Assembly (NCBI GenBank): GCA_025458465.1
Contig: JALOSK010000090.1
Location: forward strand, 1 to 7,866
Source: Sandarakinorhabdus sp.
GTDB taxonomy: Bacteria > Pseudomonadota > Alphaproteobacteria > Sphingomonadales > Sphingomonadaceae
DNA length: 7,866 bases
Reading direction: 5' to 3'
In this document: in pieces, positions 1 through 6,396 of the stretch
Position numbering within the stretch: position 1 is the first letter of the stretch
Layout: each line of letters opens with the position of its first letter
Position numbers and translations under genes: made by a program
Notes under the pieces: model-generated
Database searches by the model: none
Seen by the model: only the letters and a program-made list of their open reading frames with translations
What the model was told of the DNA's origin: nothing

Positions 1-104
1 ACGCCTTCACGCAAGGACTGCCGCCTCTGCTGGAAGCCCTGCGCGCCGCGCTGGCGCCCGAAGGCCACAAGGGCGAGATCACGGCGGACTGGCTGGTCGA
101 TTGA
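1..104 (+). CDS. 3' end of an unidentified protein gene (partial)
   Basis: An open frame enters from the left edge (first full codon at base 3) and ends at TGA 102-104, leaving 33 residues that finish in ITADWLVD. I chose this frame because its codons have a strong G/C third position, matching the confident genes here, and because the peptide looks like an ordinary soluble C-terminus: a Leu/Ala-rich helix (LLEALRAALAPEG) followed by a short charged tail. There is no membrane segment or catalytic motif in what remains, and I do not recognise the family. No strong terminator follows the stop. The next gene on this side is a tRNA on the opposite strand, so the two converge. Confidence 0.6.
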   Translation, partial: AFTQGLPPLLEALRAALAPEGHKGEITADWLVD

Positions 105-233
105 CCGCCTTTTCGCAAGAGACCCGGAGCTCGGTCAGGGCAAAAGCAGGCTGCCAGCGCCACGGCTGCGGAAGGAATATTCGCTTTCAATGGCATGCGC
201 GCACGCCTTGCGCGTCACGTCCAGGCCCCTCAA

Positions 234-247
234 GCAAAGCGCTTTGC
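234..247. repeat. 14-bp perfect palindrome downstream of the tRNA
   Basis: The sequence GCAAAGCGCTTTGC is a perfect dyad with no spacer, lying 44 bp beyond the 3' end of tRNA-Thr and 130 bp beyond the stop of the left-edge gene. It sits between two converging transcripts. It could be a protein-binding site or part of a bidirectional termination region, but it has no T tract and no second copy in the window, so its role is unknown. Confidence 0.4.
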
Positions 248-277
248 ACGTCAAAGGCCAAGGCGCGCGGGCAAAAT

Positions 278-290
278 GCCTCTGAAAGGC
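278..290 (-). terminator. Possible weak intrinsic terminator of tRNA-Thr
   Basis: Directly after the CCA end of the tRNA, the minus strand reads GCCTT-TCA-GAGGC, a 5-bp stem (one G-U pair) with a three-base loop, followed by ATTTTG. The position is right for a tRNA terminator, but the stem is short and the T run is only four long, so termination here would be weak or aided by another factor. Confidence 0.3.
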
Positions 291-366
291 TGGTGCCGCT
301 GAAGGGACTCGAACCCCCGACCCCATCATTACGAATGACGTGCTCTACCAGCTGAGCTACAGCGGC
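291..366 (-). tRNA. tRNA-Thr, anticodon CGU (reads ACG)
   Basis: The reverse complement folds as a full 76-nt cloverleaf. The acceptor stem is GCCGCTG/CAGCGGC, all seven pairs matched. The D arm is GCTC-AGCTGGTA-GAGC. The anticodon stem CGTCA/TGATG has one G-U pair and holds the loop TTCGTAA, giving anticodon CGT. The variable loop is GGGTC. The T arm is GGGGG-TTCGAGT-CCCTT with two G-U pairs. The discriminator base is A, and CCA is encoded in the DNA at 291-293. The product inserts threonine at ACG codons, which should be common in a genome this GC-rich. The gene is divergent from the gene starting near 466 and has no partner tRNA in the window. Confidence 0.97.
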
Positions 367-385
367 GCCTGGCAAGGTGGGGGCG

Positions 386-412
386 CTTAACAGGGGGCAG
401 GGCGGCTGGCAA
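386..412 (-). promoter_or_regulatory. Possible promoter of tRNA-Thr
   Basis: On the minus strand upstream of the tRNA, TTGCCA (407-412) resembles a -35 box. GTTAAG (386-391), or TTAAGC one base further on, is the only AT-rich hexamer in a very GC-rich stretch and could be the -10 box. The spacing is 15 or 16 bp, slightly short. The -10 lies about 19 bp before the mature tRNA 5' end, leaving a short leader for RNase P to remove. This is a by-eye match only. Confidence 0.28.
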
Positions 413-465
413 GTGCTGCCTGTTTGGTGCCGTTGCCGGCAAGGGCGATTGTTCAACGCCAACTG

Positions 466-1137
466 ATGCCGGCCGTTACACCGGGCATGAGCCCCCACAC
501 GCTGCCCCCGGCATCGCCCATGCCCGCCGATCCGCCCGCCAGCGACGGGCCTGATCCGCTGCGGTTCGATCGCCTGCCGCGGTCTGTCGTGGTGGAACGG
601 CGGTTGACCAACCGTGCGCTTGCCGCCTGGCAGCGCGCCGAGGATGGCCGCATCGCAGCGGCGCTGGCGCCGTTCTTCGATCACAGCCTGATCGTGCGCG
701 ATCCTGCGGGACGGCCGATGATCGAATGCGTCGGCGGGCCGGTGTCGGCCCGTTTCGGGTTGATTTCGGGATTGCCGCTGCAACGCGATCCGGGGATCGG
801 CGAGGAACTGGTGGCGGCCTGCGAACTGGTGGCCCTGCAACCCATGCCCATCCCCTTCGAATGCAGCGTGAACGATCCGATGGGCGCGCAGCTGATGGTG
901 CGCGGCCTGGCCCTGCCGATCCCCGACGCCAGCGATCCGGCCGCACTGGTGCAGCTGGTGTTGAGCTGGCGCGAAGTGCTGTCACGCAGCGCGGCGCGGC
1001 GGCTGCGCGACGAACTGGCCCGGGCCTTCGCGAGCATCACGCCCTTGCCCCCTGCATCCGGCCGGCCGTACGGCGAACCGTTCCCGCGGCGGAGCAACCG
1101 GGATTCTGTGCGAAAGCGAACAGAATTTTTTGAATGA
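466..1137 (+). CDS. Hypothetical protein, possibly PAS-like
   Basis: About 223 residues from ATG 466, ending at TGA 1135-1137. The frame stays open back to TTG 424, and ATG 487 and ATG 520 are also possible starts. None has a convincing ribosome site, so the start is uncertain. The first 35-40 residues are Pro/Ala-rich low complexity and probably disordered. The folded part begins around LRFDRLPRSVVVERR and reaches SWREVLSRSAARRLRDEL. Its order (helix, IVRDPAGRPMIE strand-turn-strand, SARFG, then two long strands and a final Trp-Arg helix) resembles a PAS sensor fold. That is inference from pattern, and no named family is recognised. There is no signal peptide, membrane segment or output domain. 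The basic tail (SNRDSVRKRTEFFE) is encoded by DNA that also forms a terminator hairpin. The dehydrogenase gene follows directly. Confidence 0.75.
   Translation: MPAVTPGMSPHTLPPASPMPADPPASDGPDPLRFDRLPRSVVVERRLTNRALAAWQRAEDGRIAAALAPFFDHSLIVRDPAGRPMIECVGGPVSARFGLISGLPLQRDPGIGEELVAACELVALQPMPIPFECSVNDPMGAQLMVRGLALPIPDASDPAALVQLVLSWREVLSRSAARRLRDELARAFASITPLPPASGRPYGEPFPRRSNRDSVRKRTEFFE
1103..1131 (+). terminator. Intrinsic terminator inside the 3' end of the hypothetical gene
   Basis: ATTCTGT (1103-1109) and ACAGAAT (1120-1126) are perfect 7-bp inverted arms. Between them, GC-GAAA-GC can add two pairs capped by a GNRA-type tetraloop, leaving GA bulged on the 3' side. A run of six T (1126-1131) follows the stem at once. 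This is the standard layout of a Rho-independent terminator, and the T run is the longest in this part of the window. It overlaps the last codons of the upstream gene, whose TGA lies four bases beyond it, and precedes every plausible dehydrogenase start. It could end the upstream transcript or act as an attenuator for the dehydrogenase. The stem is AT-richer than usual for such a GC-rich genome, so efficiency is uncertain. Confidence 0.65.
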
Positions 1138-1152
1138 GAGCGCAATCACAGC

Positions 1153-1183
1153 TTCCCTTTCGCGGCAACGCGGCGCATATGCT
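1153..1183 (+). promoter_or_regulatory. Possible promoter of the glutamate dehydrogenase gene
   Basis: Between the terminator and the GTG start there is one candidate pair: TTCCCT (1153-1158) and CATATG (1176-1181), spaced 17 bp. TATGCT (1178-1183) is an alternative -10 reading with a poorer spacing of 19 bp. Initiation about seven bases further on would leave a leader of roughly 20-25 nt that contains the GGGAG ribosome site. Match quality is low; position is the main argument. Confidence 0.22.
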
Positions 1184-1198
1184 GGTGAAAATTGTCGC

Positions 1199-1203
1199 GG
1201 GAG
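1199..1203 (+). promoter_or_regulatory. Shine-Dalgarno site deciding the dehydrogenase start
   Basis: GGGAG lies eight bases before GTG 1212. It is the only good ribosome site near the three in-frame start candidates. ATG 1134 follows a T-rich run, and ATG 1179 follows CGGCGC with no purine-rich site. Confidence 0.6.
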
Positions 1204-1211
1204 CGCGAGAC

Positions 1212-4200
1212 GTGTCTGCTTCTTCCCGGGGGACCGGCAACAAGGCCGCCCCTTCAACGGTTTCCGAACGTTCGCCTGCCGGTGAACAGCCCATCGATTC
1301 CGCGCTGGTGACGGCGCTGGCCGGGACGCTGTTCGATCAGGCCTTGCCCGGCGAGATCGAGGATCTGGGCGATGCAGGCCGCGCCGCGATTGCCGCGTTC
1401 GTGGCGCAGGCCGCCGCGCAGCGCGCGCCCGGTACGCCGGCGATCCGGCTGGGCGCGATGGGGCAAGGTGCCCGGCGGCTGCAACTGGCCATCATCGGCG
1501 AGGACATGCCGTTCCTGGTGGATTCCACCGCCGCTGCCGTCACGGCGGCCGGGATCGACATTCACCGCCTGCTGCATCCCATCCTGAACGTGACCCGCGA
1601 TGCCGATGGCCGCCTGACGGCGGTGGCTGGCGGCGCGCTGCGGGAATCATTGATCTACATGGAAATCGAACAGGTGGGGGCCAAGGCCCGCGCCGATCTG
1701 CTGGACCATTTGGCCGACGTATTGGCCGATGTGCGCGCCGCCGTGACCGATTGGCCCGCGATGCTGTCGCTGATGCGCGATGCCATTCGCGCGCTGGCCG
1801 ACAATCCGCCGCCGCTGGCGCCGCATCGCACCGCCGAAGCCATGGCCTTCCTGGAATGGCTGGCGGCCGACAATTTCACCCTGCTGGGCGCCCGCCGTTA
1901 TCGGCTGGAAGGCGATCTGGACGATCCCGCCATGCGGCCGGACAGTGATGTTGCCCTGGGGATCTTGCGCGATCCCGATTATCCGGTGTGGTCGGGCACG
2001 CGTGGCGGGGCCGATACGCCGCGCGCCCTGAAGGCATTGCTGGCCAGCCCCGAACCGCTGCTGATCACGCGCGCTGGCGCCGTGGTGAACGTGCATCGCC
2101 GGGTGAACGGCGATCTGGTGGCGGTGAAGGGCTTTGATCGCCAGGGCCGGGTGATCTCCGAAACCCGCTTCATCGGCCTTTACACGTCGGCCGCGCTCAA
2201 TGCCTCGCCGCGGCAGGTGCCGCTGTTGCGCCGCAAGGTGGGCGAGATCATCGACGCGCTGGGCTTTGGCGAGACCGGGCACACCGGCAAGGCGCTGGTG
2301 CATGTGCTGGAAAGCTTCCCGCGCATGGAGTTGTTCGAGGCCAGCCCCGACGAGTTGAAGACGATGGCGCTGGGCCTTCTGTCGCTGCTCGACCGGCCGC
2401 GGCCCAAGCTGTTTGCCCGCCCCGATCCGTTCGGCCGCTTCGTGTCGGTGCTGGTGTTCGTGCCGCGCGATGCCTATTCCAGCCGCCAGCGCGAGGCGGT
2501 GGGCCAGATGCTGGCGCAGGAACTGAACGGCCGCATCGCCCGTTACGAGGTGGAATTGCGCGCCGAAGGCCTGGCGCGGGTGCATTATGTGATCGATGTG
2601 GCCGATACCGCCGGCTTTGGCCCGGCGCAGGCCGCGCATCTTGATCGCCGTCTGAGCCAGCTGGTGCGCGGCTGGGAGGATGATCTGGAAGCCGCGCTGG
2701 CCACCCGGATCGAACCGACCCGCGCCGCCCGCCTGGCGCTGTCGCACGGGCGCGCCTTTTCCACCAGCTATCGCGCCCAGCACACGGCTGCCGAAGCCGC
2801 GACCGACATATTGGCGCTGGCCGATCTTTCGGACGAGGCCGAACGCGCCGTGCGCATCATGGCGGCGCCCACGCCCGGGCAGCTGCGCCTGAAGCTCTAT
2901 CGCCTTGGGCCCATCATCCCGCTTTCGGAAGCGGTGCCGGTGCTGGAGAATTTCGGCCTCAAGGTGATCGAGGAATATCCCTTCGATCTCGATGATGGCC
3001 GGCTGGGGCGGATCAACGATTTCATCTGCGAAGTGCCCGATCCGGCGGTGCTGGACGATCTGCCGGCGCTGGCCGCGCGCCTGGAACCGGCGCTGGTGGA
3101 AGTGCTGCTGGGCCGCCGCGAGAATGATGGTTTCAACGCGCTCATCCCCGGCTGCGGCCTGGCGGCGCGCGACGCGTCGCTGCTGCGCGCCTGGTTCCGT
3201 TACCTGCGGCAGACCGGCGTCACCTATGGCGTGATGACGGTGGTGGATGCGCTGAAGCGCTATCCGGCGATCACCCGCGATCTGGTCGCCCTGTTCACCG
3301 CCCGCTTTGCCCTTGATGTCGGCAACCGGGCGGCCGAACAGGCGGCCGTGCTGGCCCGCATCGATGCCGGCCTCGCCGCTGTGGCGAGCATCGATGATGA
3401 TCGCATCATCCGCCTGTATCGCGACGGCATGCTGGCGACGCTGCGCACCAATTTCTTCGTGCCCGGTGGGCCGGAGGCGATTGCCTTCAAGATCGATTCC
3501 GCCGCCATGCCCGGCCTGCCCACCCCCATTCCATACCGCGAGATCTGGGTGTTCTCGCCGCGGGTGGAGGGCATTCACCTGCGCGGCGGGCCGATCGCGC
3601 GCGGCGGCCTGCGCTGGTCTGACCGGCGCGACGATTTCCGCACCGAAGTGCTGGGCCTGGTGAAGGCGCAGAAGGTCAAGAACACGGTGATCGTGCCCAC
3701 CGGCGCGAAGGGCGGCTTCTATCCCAAGCTGCTGCCACCGGCCTCGGATCGCGATGCCTGGTTTGCCGAAGGCACCGAAGCCTATCGCATCTTCATCCGG
3801 GCGCTGCTTTCGGTCACCGACAATCTGGCGCCCGATGGCAGCCTGATCCCGCCCGACGGCGTGTTCTGCCACGATGCCCCCGATTCCTATCTGGTGGTCG
3901 CTGCCGACAAGGGCACGGCCACCTTCTCCGACATTGCCAACGGCATCGCCGAGAACCACGGCTTCTGGCTGGGCGATGCCTTCGCCAGCGGCGGCGGCAA
4001 CGGTTATGATCACAAGGCGATGGGCATCACCGCCAAGGGCGGCTGGATTTCGGTGCAACGCCATTTCCGCGAAATGGGCATCGACGTGCAGACGCAGACG
4101 GTGCGCGCCGCCGGCGTGGGCGACATGTCGGGCGACGTGTTCGGCAACGGCATGCTGCTGTCCCCGGCGATCGCGCTGGTGGCGGCGTTCGATCATCGCC

Positions 4201-5978
4201 ACATCTTCCTTGATCCTGCCCCCGACGTGCCGGCCGCCTTCACCGAACGCCAGCGCCTGTTCGCGCTGCCGCGATCAAGCTGGGACGATTATGACAAGGC
4301 GCTGATCTCGGCGGGCGGCGGCGTGTTCCCGCGCAGCCTGAAATCCATCCCGCTCACGCCCGAAGTGCAGGCGATGCTGGGCGTTGCCGCCGACAGCCTG
4401 TCCCCCACCGACCTCATCGCGGCCATCCTGAAGATGCAGGTGGATCTGATGTGGTTCGGCGGCATCGGCACCTATGTGAAGGCCAGCACCGAAAGCCACG
4501 CCGATGCCGGCGACCGCGCCAATGACGCGCTGCGCGTGGACGCCAGGGACGTTGGCGCGCGCGTGATCGGTGAAGGCGCCAACCTGGGCGTCACCCAGGC
4601 CGCCCGCGTGGAGTTCGCCCGCCATGGTGGACGCATCAACACCGATTTCATCGACAATTCGGCCGGCGTCGACTGTTCCGACCACGAGGTCAACATCAAG
4701 ATCGCGCTGAATGGCGAAGTGGCCGCCGGCCGCCTGTCCCGCCCGGATCGCGATACGCTGCTGAAGGCGATGACCGACGATGTGGCGGCGCTGGTGCTGC
4801 GGGACAACCGGCTCCAGACCCAGGCGCTCAGCATCGCCGAGGCCGGCGGTGCGGCTGCCGTGCCGGCCTTCCAGCGCCTGATCCAGGGCCTTGAAGGCCG
4901 CGCCGGGCTTGATCGCAAGGTGGAAGGCCTGCCCGGCGACGAACCGCTGGCACAGCGGGCCCAGGCCGGCGAGGGGCTGACCCGGCCGGAGCTGGCGGTG
5001 GTGATGGCCTATGGCAAGATGGCCGCCTATGACGCGCTGGTGGGCAGCGCGGTTGTGGATGATCCGCTGCTGGAAGCCGATCTGATCGCCGCCTTCCCGG
5101 CCGCCATGCAGGCCGCCCACCGCGATGCCATCCTGAACCACCGGCTGCGCCGCGAACTGGTGGCGACCAAGCTGGCCAACGAACTGATCAACCGCGCCGG
5201 CCTGGCAGCGCCGTTCGAACTGGCCGAGGAACTGGGCGCCGGCATCGCCGATGTTGCCCTGGCGTTCGTGGCGGCGCGCGAGATGTTCGGCTTTGCCCGC
5301 CTGTGGGCCGATATCGATACCGCCGATGTGCCGGCGGCCGTGGCGCTGGCCCTGCACCGCGAGGCGCAGGCCGTGCTGCGCACCCAGATGGCCGATCTGA
5401 TCCGCCTGGGCGGCGGCCGCAGCGCGTCGGCGCTGGTCGCTGCCGTGGCGCCGGGCCTTGCCGCGCTGGGCGATGCCATCGGCACGCTGGTGAAGGCCGA
5501 AGTGCGCGGCCAGCTTGATCGCATGGCCGCCCGCCTTGCCGATCTGGGCGCCCCTCCGGCGCTGGTGTCCCGGCTTGTCCACATCGAGGCGCTGGATGGC
5601 GCGGTGGGCGTGGCGCTGCTTGCCACCGAACAGCGGTTCGACGTGGCAGCAACCGCGCAGGCCTACACGCTGATCGGCGAGGAGATCGGCCTTGATTGGG
5701 CACGCGGCGCCGCGCACGCGCTGTCGCCGGCCGATCCCTGGGAACGGCTGCTCACCGCCTCGCTGATCCGCGATTTCGAACAGATCAGGCTGGATTTGCT
5801 GCGCAACGTGGTGCCGGACGGCGGCGACCCTGTCGCCACGATCCGCCAATGGCTGACACGCGAGGCCGTGCGCGTGGCGCGCATCAGCGGCGCCATCGCC
5901 CGGGCTCGCAGCGGCGGCGTTGTCAGCCCGGCGATGCTGGCGCATATCGCCGGCCAGGCCCGCGCAGCGCTGAGCTGA
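1212..5978 (+). CDS. gdhB: NAD-specific glutamate dehydrogenase, large (180-kDa) class
   Basis: Cytosolic enzyme that oxidatively deaminates L-glutamate to 2-oxoglutarate and ammonia with NAD+, feeding amino-acid carbon into the TCA cycle. Length is 1588 residues from GTG 1212 (1614 from ATG 1134), normal for this family. Numbering from ATG 1134, ACT-like regulatory segments appear near 115-200 (IIGEDMPFLVDS), 430-500 (DPFGRFVSVLVFVPRD) and 584-660. The catalytic part spans about 780-1200, with ARGGLRWSDRRDDFRTEV at 822, the lysine motif PTGAKGGFY (Lys859), GVGDMSGDVFGNGM (Asp997), GGIGTYVKAS, GEGANLGVT (Asn1150) and NTDFIDNSAGVDCSDHEVN. A helical C-terminal region follows. No frameshift or lost motif is seen. 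I chose GTG 1212 for its GGGAG site and because ATG 1134 abuts a terminator T run. In Caulobacter the homologue GdhZ also acts on FtsZ; whether that applies here is unknown. Confidence 0.95.
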   Translation: MSASSRGTGNKAAPSTVSERSPAGEQPIDSALVTALAGTLFDQALPGEIEDLGDAGRAAIAAFVAQAAAQRAPGTPAIRLGAMGQGARRLQLAIIGEDMPFLVDSTAAAVTAAGIDIHRLLHPILNVTRDADGRLTAVAGGALRESLIYMEIEQVGAKARADLLDHLADVLADVRAAVTDWPAMLSLMRDAIRALADNPPPLAPHRTAEAMAFLEWLAADNFTLLGARRYRLEGDLDDPAMRPDSDVALGILRDPDYPVWSGTRGGADTPRALKALLASPEPLLITRAGAVVNVHRRVNGDLVAVKGFDRQGRVISETRFIGLYTSAALNASPRQVPLLRRKVGEIIDALGFGETGHTGKALVHVLESFPRMELFEASPDELKTMALGLLSLLDRPRPKLFARPDPFGRFVSVLVFVPRDAYSSRQREAVGQMLAQELNGRIARYEVELRAEGLARVHYVIDVADTAGFGPAQAAHLDRRLSQLVRGWEDDLEAALATRIEPTRAARLALSHGRAFSTSYRAQHTAAEAATDILALADLSDEAERAVRIMAAPTPGQLRLKLYRLGPIIPLSEAVPVLENFGLKVIEEYPFDLDDGRLGRINDFICEVPDPAVLDDLPALAARLEPALVEVLLGRRENDGFNALIPGCGLAARDASLLRAWFRYLRQTGVTYGVMTVVDALKRYPAITRDLVALFTARFALDVGNRAAEQAAVLARIDAGLAAVASIDDDRIIRLYRDGMLATLRTNFFVPGGPEAIAFKIDSAAMPGLPTPIPYREIWVFSPRVEGIHLRGGPIARGGLRWSDRRDDFRTEVLGLVKAQKVKNTVIVPTGAKGGFYPKLLPPASDRDAWFAEGTEAYRIFIRALLSVTDNLAPDGSLIPPDGVFCHDAPDSYLVVAADKGTATFSDIANGIAENHGFWLGDAFASGGGNGYDHKAMGITAKGGWISVQRHFREMGIDVQTQTVRAAGVGDMSGDVFGNGMLLSPAIALVAAFDHRHIFLDPAPDVPAAFTERQRLFALPRSSWDDYDKALISAGGGVFPRSLKSIPLTPEVQAMLGVAADSLSPTDLIAAILKMQVDLMWFGGIGTYVKASTESHADAGDRANDALRVDARDVGARVIGEGANLGVTQAARVEFARHGGRINTDFIDNSAGVDCSDHEVNIKIALNGEVAAGRLSRPDRDTLLKAMTDDVAALVLRDNRLQTQALSIAEAGGAAAVPAFQRLIQGLEGRAGLDRKVEGLPGDEPLAQRAQAGEGLTRPELAVVMAYGKMAAYDALVGSAVVDDPLLEADLIAAFPAAMQAAHRDAILNHRLRRELVATKLANELINRAGLAAPFELAEELGAGIADVALAFVAAREMFGFARLWADIDTADVPAAVALALHREAQAVLRTQMADLIRLGGGRSASALVAAVAPGLAALGDAIGTLVKAEVRGQLDRMAARLADLGAPPALVSRLVHIEALDGAVGVALLATEQRFDVAATAQAYTLIGEEIGLDWARGAAHALSPADPWERLLTASLIRDFEQIRLDLLRNVVPDGGDPVATIRQWLTREAVRVARISGAIARARSGGVVSPAMLAHIAGQARAALS

Positions 5979-6016
5979 CAGCCCGCGCAGCGCTGAGCTG
6001 ACAGCCCGCGCAGCGC
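5958..6016. repeat. 23-bp tandem repeat, about 2.6 copies, on the dehydrogenase stop codon
   Basis: The 23-bp unit starting GCCCGCGCAGCGCTGAGCTG occurs perfectly at 5958-5980 and 5981-6003, and its first 13 bases recur at 6004-6016. The first copy encodes the last codons and stop (TGA 5976-5978) of the dehydrogenase, so the duplication spread outward from the gene end. Each copy holds two TGA triplets and the 8-bp palindrome CAGCGCTG. The TGAs at 5971, 5976, 5994 and 5999 together cover all three forward frames. There is no T tract, so it is not a standard terminator. Confidence 0.95.
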
Positions 6017-6047
6017 CGCGTTGATGCCATCGCGCGCCGATCCCCCA

Positions 6048-6076
6048 CTTGTTGCCGGCGCGCGCGCCTGCTAGCG
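6048..6076 (+). promoter_or_regulatory. Possible gatC promoter giving a very short leader
   Basis: CTTGTT (6048-6053) and CTAGCG (6071-6076) are spaced exactly 17 bp and partly fit the alphaproteobacterial pattern of CTTGAC and CTATAT (four and three matches of six). Transcription would then begin within a few bases of ATG 6085, giving a nearly leaderless message, consistent with the lack of a clear ribosome site before gatC. The -10 match is poor. Confidence 0.25.
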
Positions 6077-6082
6077 GCAACA
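6050..6082. repeat. Inverted repeat just before the gatC start
   Basis: TGTTGCCG (6050-6057) and CGGCAACA (6075-6082) are perfect 8-bp inverted arms around 17 bases. The loop side overlaps a separate 12-bp palindrome, GGCGCGCGCGCC (6057-6068). The right arm ends two bases before ATG 6085, so in any transcript reading through from upstream it would occupy the gatC ribosome-binding region. Confidence 0.6.
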
Positions 6083-6084
6083 GC

Positions 6085-6372
6085 ATGTCTGTCAACGCCG
6101 AAACCGTGAAGAAGATCGCCCGCCTGGCGCGCATCGCCGTCACCGACGACGAGGTGCCGGGCCTCACCGAACAGCTCAACGGCATCCTGGGCTGGATCGA
6201 GCAGCTGGGGGAGGTTGATACCAGCGGCATCGAACCGATGGCCAGCGTGATGCCCGGACACCTGCGCTGGCGCGCGGACGTGGTGAACGATGGCGGCATT
6301 GCAGACAAGGTGCTGGCCAATGCGCCGGAGGCCGCCAGCGGCTTCTTCGCGGTGCCAAAGGTGATCGAATGA
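6085..6372 (+). CDS. gatC: Aspartyl/glutamyl-tRNA amidotransferase subunit C
   Basis: A 95-residue protein, the usual size for GatC. This subunit wraps around GatA and GatB and stabilises the heterotrimer that converts Glu-tRNA(Gln), and in many bacteria Asp-tRNA(Asn), to the amidated forms in the cytosol. It has no catalytic site. Family features seen are the N-terminal helix [16 protein letters not shown], a second helix [21 protein letters not shown], the segment [21 protein letters not shown] and the C-terminal [11 protein letters not shown] chose ATG 6085 because the family begins at this point ([16 protein letters not shown]); the frame is open further upstream only through residues unlike GatC. 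No good ribosome site is visible. gatA follows after 64 bases on the same strand, so the two probably share a transcript. The stop codon lies inside a hairpin. Confidence 0.95.
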   Translation: MSVNAETVKKIARLARIAVTDDEVPGLTEQLNGILGWIEQLGEVDTSGIEPMASVMPGHLRWRADVVNDGGIADKVLANAPEAASGFFAVPKVIE

Positions 6373-6396
6373 TGGCCGAAGGACAGCATTCGATCA
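6362..6396. repeat. Hairpin enclosing the gatC stop codon
   Basis: TGATCGAATG (6362-6371) and CATTCGATCA (6387-6396) are perfect 10-bp inverted arms. After one A/G mismatch two more pairs (TG/CA) extend the stem, leaving a nine-base loop (6375-6383). The left arm covers the last gatC codons and the first two bases of its TGA (6370-6372). No T run follows, so this is not a standard terminator. Confidence 0.7.

Noticed and set aside
190..288. Short frame of about 32 codons from ATG 190, with GGAAGG some distance upstream
   Set aside because: The purine run is too far from the ATG, the peptide is low in information, and the frame stops just before the tRNA; no support beyond chance.
101..355. 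84-codon + strand frame after the first gene
   Set aside because: It starts at a TTG inside the previous gene's last codons, runs antisense through most of the tRNA and encodes no recognisable pattern.
291..366. tRNA-Thr as an integration site for a mobile element
   Set aside because: No duplicate of the tRNA 3' end, integrase or foreign-looking gene is present on either side within the window.
387..390. TTAA as half of a CtrA-type box (TTAA-N7-TTAA)
   Set aside because: No second TTAA occurs at the required spacing on either side.
187..840. 217-codon minus-strand frame spanning the tRNA
   Set aside because: It reads straight through tRNA-Thr and opposes the supported + strand gene; composition is that of a shadow frame.
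1102..1106. GATTC as a CcrM (GANTC) methylation site regulating the dehydrogenase
   Set aside because: GANTC sites also occur elsewhere within coding sequence (for example near 1296 and 1524), so a single site here is not informative.
1647..4202. 851-codon open frame on the minus strand opposite the dehydrogenase gene
   Set aside because: Its translation is rich in His, Gln, Arg and Gly without recognisable domains, the typical shadow of a GC-rich coding strand. The opposing + strand protein has clear family motifs throughout.
6049..6084. Upstream TTG start extending gatC by 12 residues
   Set aside because: The added residues are not GatC-like, lie within the inverted repeat and have no ribosome site. 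GatC proteins begin near ATG 6085.
4275..6389. 704-codon open frame on the minus strand across the end of the dehydrogenase and gatC
   Set aside because: Same antisense shadow effect. It runs through a tandem repeat and two hairpins and opposes two well-supported genes.
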